Origin: Lachnospiraceae bacterium UBA7188
Lineage (GTDB): Bacteria; Bacillota; Clostridia; Lachnospirales; Lachnospiraceae
Assembly: GCA_002490995.1 (NCBI GenBank)
Contig: DKVC01000232.1
Span: 44,660 to 62,278 of the forward strand
Direction: 5' to 3'
Length of the DNA: 17,619 bases
Notes under the pieces: generated by a model
Seen by the model: the letters and a program-made list of their open reading frames with translations, nothing else
Database searches by the model: none
What the model was told of the DNA's origin: nothing
Part shown: piece after piece, positions 6,513 to 14,310 of the stretch
Layout: the number at the start of each line of letters is the position of its first letter
How positions within the stretch are numbered: position 1 is the stretch's first letter
Program-made: the position numbers and the translations under genes

Positions 6513-9500
6513 TTATTGCATCCCGCTTAAATATGCATATGCGTTCAATATGGTATCCTTTCTTTTACCGTAAATAAAATAGTAGTCCATCTGCTTTTCG
6601 CTGTCCGCATGCAGGTAAGAACCATATGCGGGAATGTCGCAGCAGAATACGGGTGATGCCGCCGCGGGAAGAATCCCGTATCCCTTATCGGACAGAAGCA
6701 GCGGTAATGCGCCGCAGTCCTGGCTGGAGATATACCGGGCTGTCCCTTTCAGCGGGATTCCGGCCCTGTCGTCCGGCCCGAATGCGTACAGATGCTCTTC
6801 TTTGGAAAAGTCAAGAAAAAGCCAGGTCTGGAAGCTGTTTTTGGCCCGGGCTTCCAATTGACGGCACTCTTTCTTCCGTTCTGCCAGAAGCAGCTTTTTG
6901 CCTCCGGTGTCCGGGTCTATGGCCAGATAACGGATGGCTCCGGTTGTTTTGTCGACCTGCAGGGCAAGTTTATCCGTAGTCAGTTCTACCATGCTGCCGG
7001 TGTCTCTGTACATCCAGAATTTTTCCGTTCTGTCCACAGCAATCCGGGGGTGTACCGCGGAATCCGGCTGGGCGTTTTTTGCAAAGCTTACCCTCATGAC
7101 GGCGCTTCCTACAGGACTTAATTTCAGGGTACCGTAACGGCTCTGAAGGCACAGCCCGTCAGGATGCTTTGTGACCCATCGGATGGAAAGGTCTATTTTG
7201 GAATGTCCCATGGGGCGCAGCTTTTCGGTGGGCGGAATATCACCAAATGCAGGCATGTCGCCGGAACCAGGCTGCTTTGTCGGCGGCTGTTCTCTGGGAT
7301 ACAGCGATTCTGTATTTGAGCCGACAGAAGAGGATGCCACCGGTTTTGCGCTGTATAAATTTGTCAGGGATGAGACTTTTGGCTCTTTCTGAGTTCCGGA
7401 AGCAGAGGGCAGGACGGCGCGAGGCTTCCGGATGGCAGGCTGCATCCCCGGGATCGGCTGTCTGTCTGCAGAAGCGGTTTTTCTGTCGCCAAAATTGTAT
7501 TGACCAGGCTGATCACCTTTACTTGCCATCGGAGCATCTGTTTGACCCATATGGTTTATGCTTTGGCCTGGTAGCTTTTGCTTTTGACTCGGACGGTCGT
7601 ATTTTTGACCTTGTCTGTCCGATGATTGACCAATCTGGTTTATGGCGATTATAGTTCTTTTGTTTTTCTCACTGCCGGAGTTTCGCCCTGGTGCAGCAGT
7701 TCTTCTGCTGTTTTCCCCTATTGATGTTTCATGCGGCTGTTGTCTTCCTGCTGCGTTGCCGGAAACTTTTGTTTCATGCGGCTGCTTTCCTTCAGCATCA
7801 GGCATCTTTACCTCATAGGGCATTTTTCCGACATTGCCGGGAGTTTTTATTTCATAAGGACTATTTCCCACGTTGCCGGGATTTTTGCTGTGAGATATAT
7901 CAGGCATTTTTCCGGGAGATTGTTTGGGAGAAACAATACCCGTCTCCTCTTCCGATTCCATGGCGTTCTTGCGCTTCTCCGGTATGGGATCTGCGATCAG
8001 CCCGGTAAGGTTTCCGGTATGGAGAACACAGAGTTCATGGAGTGCACGGGTGGCGGCTACATAGAGCAGCTTGGCATGCCCGTCATCCACCGGGTACTCT
8101 TCTCTCGTGGGGTCCAGAATCAGTACGGCATCAAATTCCAGTCCCTTGGTATATTCTACAGGAAGTACCATGATACCGTTTCCGAATACTGCCGTTTCCA
8201 GGTCATTTTCCATTACTTCTATATACTGCCTCAGGGCTTCGGCGGCCAGGTCTGCGCTGCGCTGGTTCCGGCAGACCACGGCGATGGTATCATAACCGCT
8301 CTTCTGCCATTCACGGCAGACCTGGGCTGCTTTCCCGATGATTGTATTTCGGCTGGAAGCACACAGCTCCACCCTGACAGGACTGCCATGGCGGATGATG
8401 GGTTCTACCGGATAGCTGGAAAATTGTCCGTGGTGAAGGATTTTCGTGGCAAACTCGGAAATTTCTACCGTATTACGGTAGCTTTTCTTCAAAATGCCGA
8501 AGCTGTCCATTTTATCCGTCAGGAGAAGGGCTCTCAGCTCCTCCCAGTCATTCAGCCCGAAGCCGAAATGAATATTCTGGGACACATCCCCCATAATGGT
8601 ATAGGTGCAGGCCTCAATGCAGAAATGCAGCACGGAATATGCCATCATTCCATAATCCTGGGCCTCGTCAATGACAATGTGATGGGCTTCACTGATTACC
8701 TCGGTTTCCTTGATCCTCTTGTAAATATAAGCCAGCGCCGCCAGGTCATAGACGTCAAATTCGCTGGTCGGGATATCCAGTACCAGATTGTGCCTGCGGA
8801 TCTGTCCTTCCAGGAAATCCCGATAGACCTGGTAGATGGAGCCTTTCCAGACCCTGTCCCCGTATCTGCCCCTGTAGGCCTTCAGAATGGCTTTTTTCTC
8901 CGCTTCCGTGTATTTGACGCCTTTTCCCAGGAATTCTTCCTTGATTTTGATGATCAGGCGCTCATTGAGCATGTTGATTTTGCTCTGCATGGAGACCTTC
9001 GGGTTCTGGAGAATATAGCGCTCCACCGCTTCCCCATTCACCAGAAGAATCAGGTCATATGGATTGACCTTTTTCCCCACAGTTGTGTCGTAAACACCGC
9101 TTTTGCCGTCTCTTAAGCCCTCTACGAACTGCCTGGGATTCAGGTAAATGGATTCCCGCAGTATGCCGTTCCATTCCAGGCTGTCGCAATATTCCTTCAG
9201 ATCCTCAAACCACCCCAAAGTTCCTCTGATACTGCCCGAATTGCCGCTCTGTCCGCTTTTTTTAATCCGGTATTTCTTCTCGTCCCAATCCTCGTACAGG
9301 AGCCTGACGAAAAGCTGTTCCATGGTCATCTGGCGGATTCCGTACACATCCAGGTCCGGCAGCACTCCCGTGATATAATTCAGCAGGATGCGGTTGCTTC
9401 CCACGATATAAAAATCATCCGGTTTGAAACGCTCCTGGTAATTGTACAGGATAAAGGAAATCCGATGCATGGCCACCGTGGTTTTGCCGGAGCCGGCCAC

Positions 9501-10166
9501 GCCCTGGACAATGATATTGTGATAGGGGGACTTGCGGATAATGTCGTTCTGCTCTTTCTGGATGGTGGCAATGATTTCGCCCAGCACGGCCTGCTTGTTT
9601 TTGGCAAGGTATTTGGTCAGCAGTTCGTCATTTGCCACCACCTCGCTGTCATAATAGTCCAGCAGCTTCCCGTTTTCAATCTCATAAGTCCGCTTCAGCT
9701 TCAGATCAATGGGAATCTGCTTATCCCCGGGGGCAATATAGCTGCATTTTCCCAGGCCGTTTTCATAATAGGCATTTGCCACCGGGGCGCGCCAGTCCAC
9801 CACTGCCTGATGAGTGGTATCTCTGGATATGCCGCCCTTGCCGATATAGATACTTTCGTCCTTCTCCAGCATTTCGTCATAAAAGTCAATCCTGCCGAAA
9901 TAAGGCTTGTTCTGTGCCTTCTCATTCCGTTCCAGCGCCCGCTTCATCTGTTCGTACAGCGTCATGCTGTTCTCCAGCAGATTGATCAGCTCCGGATTGT
10001 CGTCATGGAAATGGTCCAGCATATCGTCGATTTCTTCCCGCATCCTTCCGACCTGTTCGCCGTAGACCTCCAGATTGCCGCGGATGACGGCGAGGGTTTC
10101 TTCCAGAAATGCTTCTTCCGCCTGGCGTGACGTTCCGCGCACATTGCTTTGTTCCTCTTGGTTCAT
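6513..10166 (-). CDS. helD: HelD-type SF1 helicase fused to a GH31 N-terminal-like domain
   Basis: A 1217-residue protein. Residues 1-730 are a HelD/UvrD-like helicase: an N-terminal helical arm, the hallmarks PYFGRIDF (88-95) and DWRAP (124-128), Walker A GVAGSGKTT (222-230), Walker B VIDEAQD (498-504), GDVSQ (526-530), SYRNT (562-566), TKGLEFDAV (673-681) and YVAATRALHEL (702-712). Known HelD proteins bind RNA polymerase and recycle stalled complexes; they end near 770 residues. Residues about 720-990 are a polar low-complexity linker with tandem repeats. Residues about 990-1217 (YGTLKLSPVGSAVMRVSFAK, EEHLYAFGPDD, PLLLSDKGYGI, MDYYFIYGKRKDTILNAY) resemble the galactose-mutarotase-like N-domain of GH31 glycosidases, ending where the catalytic barrel would start. 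The ATG at 10166 is chosen for its AAGGAG; a GTG at 10229 overlaps the proposed -35. The helicase call is firm, the GH31-N call fairly strong. Confidence 0.92.
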   Translation of the reverse strand: MNQEEQSNVRGTSRQAEEAFLEETLAVIRGNLEVYGEQVGRMREEIDDMLDHFHDDNPELINLLENSMTLYEQMKRALERNEKAQNKPYFGRIDFYDEMLEKDESIYIGKGGISRDTTHQAVVDWRAPVANAYYENGLGKCSYIAPGDKQIPIDLKLKRTYEIENGKLLDYYDSEVVANDELLTKYLAKNKQAVLGEIIATIQKEQNDIIRKSPYHNIIVQGVAGSGKTTVAMHRISFILYNYQERFKPDDFYIVGSNRILLNYITGVLPDLDVYGIRQMTMEQLFVRLLYEDWDEKKYRIKKSGQSGNSGSIRGTLGWFEDLKEYCDSLEWNGILRESIYLNPRQFVEGLRDGKSGVYDTTVGKKVNPYDLILLVNGEAVERYILQNPKVSMQSKINMLNERLIIKIKEEFLGKGVKYTEAEKKAILKAYRGRYGDRVWKGSIYQVYRDFLEGQIRRHNLVLDIPTSEFDVYDLAALAYIYKRIKETEVISEAHHIVIDEAQDYGMMAYSVLHFCIEACTYTIMGDVSQNIHFGFGLNDWEELRALLLTDKMDSFGILKKSYRNTVEISEFATKILHHGQFSSYPVEPIIRHGSPVRVELCASSRNTIIGKAAQVCREWQKSGYDTIAVVCRNQRSADLAAEALRQYIEVMENDLETAVFGNGIMVLPVEYTKGLEFDAVLILDPTREEYPVDDGHAKLLYVAATRALHELCVLHTGNLTGLIADPIPEKRKNAMESEEETGIVSPKQSPGKMPDISHSKNPGNVGNSPYEIKTPGNVGKMPYEVKMPDAEGKQPHETKVSGNAAGRQQPHETSIGENSRRTAAPGRNSGSEKNKRTIIAINQIGQSSDRQGQKYDRPSQKQKLPGQSINHMGQTDAPMASKGDQPGQYNFGDRKTASADRQPIPGMQPAIRKPRAVLPSASGTQKEPKVSSLTNLYSAKPVASSSVGSNTESLYPREQPPTKQPGSGDMPAFGDIPPTEKLRPMGHSKIDLSIRWVTKHPDGLCLQSRYGTLKLSPVGSAVMRVSFAKNAQPDSAVHPRIAVDRTEKFWMYRDTGSMVELTTDKLALQVDKTTGAIRYLAIDPDTGGKKLLLAERKKECRQLEARAKNSFQTWLFLDFSKEEHLYAFGPDDRAGIPLKGTARYISSQDCGALPLLLSDKGYGILPAAASPVFCCDIPAYGSYLHADSEKQMDYYFIYGKRKDTILNAYAYLSGMQ
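7767..7883 (-). repeat. 39-bp imperfect tandem repeats in the helicase linker
   Basis: Three thirteen-residue units, NPGNVGNSPYEIK, TPGNVGKMPYEVK and MPDAEGKQPHETK (residues 762-800), are followed by a diverged fifteen-residue unit, VSGNAAGRQQPHETS. The rest of the linker (7200-8009) is rich in G, Q, S, P and K, with further GQ-containing near-repeats. Confidence 0.75.
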
Positions 10167-10172
10167 TGGGAT

Positions 10173-10178
10173 CTCCTT
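10173..10178 (-). promoter_or_regulatory. Ribosome binding site deciding the helicase start
   Basis: AAGGAG on the minus strand lies 6 bases before the ATG at 10164-10166. The upstream in-frame GTG (10229) has no comparable site. Confidence 0.7.
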
Positions 10179-10203
10179 CCTGCTGTTTTGATTTCTAGTA
10201 AAA

Positions 10204-10232
10204 AGTATACAGGAAAATGAAAAAAACACTAG
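10204..10232 (-). promoter_or_regulatory. Putative helicase promoter
   Basis: TATACT at 10204-10209 on the minus strand is a good -10. The hexamer 17 bases upstream (CTAGTG, 10227-10232) is a poor -35. The spacer is T-rich. The expected leader is about 30 bases. Confidence 0.45.
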
Positions 10233-10278
10233 ACTTTTCTTTTCTTTTTTGGTAAAGTGTTATATAGAATCGTGCCTG

Positions 10279-10308
10279 AAAAAAGCTACCGTTTACCGGT
10301 AGCTTTTT
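10279..10308. terminator. Bidirectional intrinsic terminator after the chaperone operon
   Basis: GCTACCG (10285-10291) pairs with CGGTAGC (10297-10303) around a five-base loop. Six A residues precede it and five T residues follow it on the plus strand, so both strands have a T-tract. In the minus direction it closes the J-domain gene's operon ahead of the helicase promoter. Confidence 0.85.
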
Positions 10309-10359
10309 AACGTTATTGAGGAAATATATCGAAATTACAGTATGCATCAAAATTTCCCC

Positions 10360-10396
10360 AATCCAGTTGACAGTTTATGCTACTGTAAACTGGATT
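10360..10396. repeat. Long inverted repeat in the 3' region of the J-domain gene
   Basis: AATCCAGTT (10360-10368) pairs with AACTGGATT (10388-10396). After one G/A mismatch, ACAGT (10370-10374) pairs with ACTGT (10382-10386) around a seven-base loop. That makes 14 pairs in total. No T-tract follows. It lies between the stop codon at 10425 and the terminator. Confidence 0.7.
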
Positions 10397-10424
10397 TGAG
10401 ACACGCCGAAATTGCTTTTGAAAT

Positions 10425-11846
10425 TCAGGATTTTTTATTCATGCAGCAGTTTTTATATTTTTTGCCCGATCCGCAGGGACAGGGATCATTGCGTCCGACC
10501 TTCTTTCCGGCGCGTACATAGGGTTGTTCGGACATGCCGTCACTGATGACAATTCCCCTGGATTTAATCCGTTCAGCGGGATATTTCTCATAATAGTATC
10601 CGCCGCTGATATCCGGCTCTATCCGGCGGTAAGTCTTCAGGAGTTTATCCTTTAAGAGAGGAAGCTGTTCTTCATTTTTCAGCTCCTCCAAATATGGCCG
10701 GATCTGTTCCCAAAATACCGGAAATCTGTTCCGCAGGGATTCTTCCTGCCCTAAGATCTCTTCTCTTTCTTCAATCATACACAGGCGGCAGTCCAGTACG
10801 GCAAATTTCTGAACCTGCGCGGGAAGCTCATCCAGGTAAGTGCAGGCCTCAAAAAGCCGCTTTATGGTATCACTGTATTGGGGATCTTTATCTATCTGCT
10901 GGAAACTGAACTCCTTTTCCACATCATCCAGCCAGGCGTTTTTTTCCTCTGTGCGGACCGCTTTGCGTATTGCGGATAAAAGTTCGCCGAGTTTCCCGAA
11001 CTCTGCAGATGAGCGATAATGTCGGCAGTAACGGTATACGATCATGCCCAGCTCCTGGATAAAATCGTCCATGTAGAGACTGTATTTTTCCACGGTATGG
11101 CATAATTCACCGATAATCTCTGCGAAATCGGGTAATTCACCGTTAACCGCCGCAGAGTTTACGTTAGCATCGTATTGTGTAAGTTCCAGCAGGGAATGAT
11201 AAGCTGCCAGCAGCTCAGGAATCTCTTCCTTTGCCCAACGCTTTTCCCGACGCACTATTTCCGTCAGAATCTGTCTGCCTTTTGTAAATTCTCCATATTC
11301 ATCGCATTCCGAAGCATACATCAGCACGAAATCCAGATCCCGGCATCCCAGTTCGTAAGCTTTTTCACAGGCCCAATATGCCTTCTGTGTAAAACCGCGT
11401 TCAATATAGGAGACGGCAAGTTCTCGCTGAAACCATTTATTCTGGGGATCCATGCTGACCAGCAGCTCGGCATTTTTGACCGCTTTGCCTGTATTACCGC
11501 ATTTTCGCTGAGCAAGCACCAGATGATACAGAAACTGGATATCCTTTGGAAACAGTTTCCAGGCTTCCTGTGCGGTATCTCTGTACCGTACCGAATCTCC
11601 GGTTTTGCGGCAATTTGCTATCTGATCCATCATCTTTTCGGCAAATGGCTCGCTGAAAGGAGGAAATACGGGGCCATCAGGCTCATCACCGGCATTCTTC
11701 AGCTGCTCGTAAGCTTCGCGTATCTTCTGGAATTGTTCCGGATCCGACTCCGGTGAATGCTGGCGGATCATTTTGAAATAGGCTTTCTTGATTTCCAGCT
11801 GGGATGCTCCCGGCTCCAGTCCCAATACCTGATAGTAAGTATTCAT
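10425..11846 (-). CDS. J-domain-like co-chaperone with helical repeats and SEC-C motif
   Basis: A 473-residue protein, last in the Hsp70 set. Residues 3-53 are a J-domain-like helical unit (YYQVLGLEPGASQLEIKKAY, then DPEQFQKIREAYEQL). At the HPD position the sequence is S31-P32-E33, and the helix II-III loop is short. HPD is normally needed to stimulate Hsp70 ATPase, so the mode of action may differ. Residues about 70-430 look alpha-helical with TPR-like segments (AVKNAELLVSMDPQNKWFQR). The C-terminus is a SEC-C zinc motif (NDPCPCGSGKKYKNCC, C456, C458, C467, C468), as in the SecA tail, suggesting contact with SecB, ribosomes or another partner. A GGAGG-rich SD precedes the ATG, which lies 20 bases after the Hsp70 stop. 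The gene ends before the terminator at 10279-10308. Domain calls are strong; the role is inferred from neighbours. Confidence 0.88.
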   Translation of the reverse strand: MNTYYQVLGLEPGASQLEIKKAYFKMIRQHSPESDPEQFQKIREAYEQLKNAGDEPDGPVFPPFSEPFAEKMMDQIANCRKTGDSVRYRDTAQEAWKLFPKDIQFLYHLVLAQRKCGNTGKAVKNAELLVSMDPQNKWFQRELAVSYIERGFTQKAYWACEKAYELGCRDLDFVLMYASECDEYGEFTKGRQILTEIVRREKRWAKEEIPELLAAYHSLLELTQYDANVNSAAVNGELPDFAEIIGELCHTVEKYSLYMDDFIQELGMIVYRYCRHYRSSAEFGKLGELLSAIRKAVRTEEKNAWLDDVEKEFSFQQIDKDPQYSDTIKRLFEACTYLDELPAQVQKFAVLDCRLCMIEEREEILGQEESLRNRFPVFWEQIRPYLEELKNEEQLPLLKDKLLKTYRRIEPDISGGYYYEKYPAERIKSRGIVISDGMSEQPYVRAGKKVGRNDPCPCGSGKKYKNCCMNKKS

Positions 11847-11866
11847 GGTTCCTTTCCTCCCCCTCT

Positions 11867-13564
11867 TCAGTCGTCTGCCAGCATGTCCATCAACTCTTCT
11901 TCCGCTTCTTCCGCACCCTCCAGATCCTCCCGCACCAGAGCGGCTTTCAGCTCATAAAGAGAATCCTCCAGGTCTTCCGCCCAGAACGGATCCGTATGAG
12001 TCTCCGGATTCTGCAGCAGTTTTTCCGTCCGGCGTATAATTGCCCGGAACTGCTTCGCGTACGGAGAATCCTTCCAGTTTCTCACATCAATGATTTCCTC
12101 TTCGCTTTCATTTTCCATCATGTTGATCTGGATACCGGCCTGTTTTCCTGTGCTGAGTATGGAAGCCTTTACTTCCAGCATACCGTTTTGATTGTAAGAA
12201 AATTCCACACCGATTTTTTCGCTTCCCGCTGCTTTCCGCGGAATGCCCTGGACAATGAACTCTCCCAGGAAATGATTGTGGCTGGCAATGTCGCTTTCTC
12301 CCTGGTATACTTCAATCCTGGCAATATCCTGATAATCTGCGCTTGTAGCATAAACCTGATTGCGGGTGGTGGGGATTGTCACATTTCTGGGAATGACTAC
12401 GCCCATCCTGTCATCTGTCATCCAGTCCATGACGCGGACACCCAGGGTATAAGGATTTACATCCGTCATCAGGATACTGTCTTCCTGGCGGATACTTCCC
12501 TCAATGATGCCTGCCTGTATTGCGGCGCCTTCCGCAACGGCAAAATCCGGGTTCACTGCCTGGGAGGGCTCTATATTGAGAAAAGATCTGATATCCTTTG
12601 TCACCAGAGGCATTCTGGTGGAGCCGCCTACCAGGATTACCCTGTCGATTTCAGATGCGAGAATTCCGCTGTCCGCCAGCACCACTTCAATGGGGTGATG
12701 CGTCCGCTCCATCAGCTCCCGGGTCATATCTTCGAACTGCTCCACGGTGACTGTTTCATCCAGAGCCAGGGGTTTACCTCCCTTTTCAATGATCATGGGT
12801 ACAAGCACATGGCAGGAATCCTGCGTGCTCAGCGTTTTCTTGCAATGCTCGGCTTCCTCCTTCAGCTTCACCATGGCGTAGGTATCCTTCATAAGGTCCA
12901 CGCCGTGCTTCTCCCGGAACCGCTCCCGCAGACATTCCATCAGCTTTTCATCGAAATCCTTACCGCCCAGTTTATTGTCGCCGTTGCTGGCCTTTACCTC
13001 CAGCACACCGTCAAACATTTCCAGAAGCGTGACGTCAAAAGTACCGCCGCCCAGGTCATAGACCAGGATATGGCTCTCTTCCTCCATGTGCTCCAGGCCA
13101 TAGCTCAGAGCCGCCGCAGTGGGTTCGTTAATGATACGTTCCACCTGCAGCCCGGCTTCCGTTCCGGCTTTTACAGTTGCCTGACGCTGAATATCATCAA
13201 AATAGGCCGGAACCGAAATCACCGCACGGGTGATATCTTCCTGCAGGTATTCCGAGACATAGGTTCTCACATATCCCAGAAGCTTTGCAGAGAGCGCTAC
13301 GGGGGTATAACTCTGCTTTCCAAGGGTTATCTTTTCATTTGTTCCGATTTTGCGCTTTACTTCAATGGCAGTATTTTCAGGAGACAACAGGTACTGGGCC
13401 CTTGCCTTCTCCCCCACAACCCAGTTGCCGCTCTTATCAAGCCCCACTGCGGAAGGCGTTATTACCTCATTTTCAAGGTTCATAATCATTACGGGTTTGC
13501 CATCTCTGATTACTGCTGCCTCCGTGGTGGAAGTTCCCAAATCAATGCCGATAATTGTCTCCAT
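11867..13564 (-). CDS. Hsp70 family chaperone, divergent DnaK-like
   Basis: A 565-residue Hsp70. The ATPase domain has phosphate 1 GIDLGTSTTEAAV (6-18), EVKRK around K70, NEPTAAALSYG (147-156), phosphate 2 DLGGGTFDVT (170-179) and the adenosine motif LVGGSTRMP (311-319). The linker ILMTDVNPYTLG (364-375) departs from the usual VLLLDVTPLSLG. The beta substrate-binding domain follows (about 390-480). The helical lid is about 85 residues, shorter than in DnaK (about 610-640 residues in total), and ends acidic (EEAEEELMDMLADD). AAGGAG lies 7 bases before the ATG. It sits between a GrpE-like and a J-like gene. The divergence, short lid and position beside pyrC suggest an accessory Hsp70 rather than the main dnaK, though the rest of the genome is not visible. 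Confidence 0.95.
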   Translation of the reverse strand: METIIGIDLGTSTTEAAVIRDGKPVMIMNLENEVITPSAVGLDKSGNWVVGEKARAQYLLSPENTAIEVKRKIGTNEKITLGKQSYTPVALSAKLLGYVRTYVSEYLQEDITRAVISVPAYFDDIQRQATVKAGTEAGLQVERIINEPTAAALSYGLEHMEEESHILVYDLGGGTFDVTLLEMFDGVLEVKASNGDNKLGGKDFDEKLMECLRERFREKHGVDLMKDTYAMVKLKEEAEHCKKTLSTQDSCHVLVPMIIEKGGKPLALDETVTVEQFEDMTRELMERTHHPIEVVLADSGILASEIDRVILVGGSTRMPLVTKDIRSFLNIEPSQAVNPDFAVAEGAAIQAGIIEGSIRQEDSILMTDVNPYTLGVRVMDWMTDDRMGVVIPRNVTIPTTRNQVYATSADYQDIARIEVYQGESDIASHNHFLGEFIVQGIPRKAAGSEKIGVEFSYNQNGMLEVKASILSTGKQAGIQINMMENESEEEIIDVRNWKDSPYAKQFRAIIRRTEKLLQNPETHTDPFWAEDLEDSLYELKAALVREDLEGAEEAEEELMDMLADD

Positions 13565-13604
13565 TTTCTGCTCCTTTTCATGTGTTTTATGTGCTTTTAA
13601 TGAG

Positions 13605-14198
13605 TCAGCCGTGAATATGTGCTGTACGGTATACCCCGACTCGTGCTTTCTTTTTCACCTTTCCTTTATAAAGATAACCACAGCTGTATACTGCGGCAAC
13701 CACGCCGTCCAGTCTGTCATCTGTTGTATCCAGCACTTCAATGACTTCATGAAGATCATAATTGATTTCAATGCCGCACTCCCCGATAATGCTGATACCG
13801 CAAAGCTGCCTGTCGTGCTGCAGGTTTTTTTCCATCAAAGCCAGCTGCCCGGCCCATTCGCTGTCCGCGGTATCGGCAAAGCGTTTCAGATTCCAGAACT
13901 GCTCCTGATAAGCTTCGAAGACTTTCAGCAGCAGGTTCTCACTGCGCTCTCCTTCCTGGAAACGCGCCCGCACATCCGCCTCATCCGAGCGCCTGTCCTC
14001 CCATTCTTCCAGCAAATCTTCAATTGACATATCATGCTTCTGCACGGATAGCTGCAGCTGTCCGACTTTCCGGTTCAGTTCCTCCAGCCGGCTGCTGCTT
14101 TCGCTGATTTCCTGATTCAGACTCTGAAATTTTTCTTCCATGCTTTGTATCAGTTCGTTTTTAAGTCTGTCGTCTTTTTCTCTGCTCTTAAAAAACAT
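13605..14198 (-). CDS. GrpE-like nucleotide exchange factor, divergent
   Basis: A 197-residue protein. Residues 1-70 are a charged coiled-coil-like stretch (DRLKNELIQSMEEKFQSLNQ), then a helical middle (about 85-130). The beta-like C-terminal domain at 134-189 matches the GrpE pattern: an NYDLHEVIEV segment, D-G-V-V-AAV, a GYLYKGKV segment and ARVGV, like the canonical HEAV / G-T-V / GY / A-V-V series. GrpE dimers use the coiled coil and the beta wing to release ADP from Hsp70, and the Hsp70 gene follows 40 bases downstream. The ATG at 14198 has AGGA about 9 bases upstream. The longer frame to 14330 would run into pyrC and adds 44 unrelated residues. The low overall similarity may leave it as hypothetical in automated annotation. 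The GrpE call rests on C-terminal motifs plus context. Confidence 0.75.
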   Translation of the reverse strand: MFFKSREKDDRLKNELIQSMEEKFQSLNQEISESSSRLEELNRKVGQLQLSVQKHDMSIEDLLEEWEDRRSDEADVRARFQEGERSENLLLKVFEAYQEQFWNLKRFADTADSEWAGQLALMEKNLQHDRQLCGISIIGECGIEINYDLHEVIEVLDTTDDRLDGVVAAVYSCGYLYKGKVKKKARVGVYRTAHIHG

Positions 14199-14310
14199 AA
14201 TCCTGTTTCCTGTTCCTGTATCAATTTTGTGCTGACTGTAAAGACATTCTGTGTATCCGGGTACCGCTTTTGCCGTTGCATTGTGCATAACATTACCTGC
14301 AGACATTTCC

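Noticed and set aside
7731..9116. A 461-codon open frame on the plus strand, antisense to the helicase
   Set aside because: The product is low in complexity and unrecognisable, and the opposite strand carries conserved helicase motifs throughout.
11804..13600. A 598-codon open frame on the plus strand, antisense to the Hsp70 gene
   Set aside because: Long antisense frames opposite hsp70 genes are a known by-product of codon bias. The translation has no recognisable domain, and the minus-strand Hsp70 is unambiguous.
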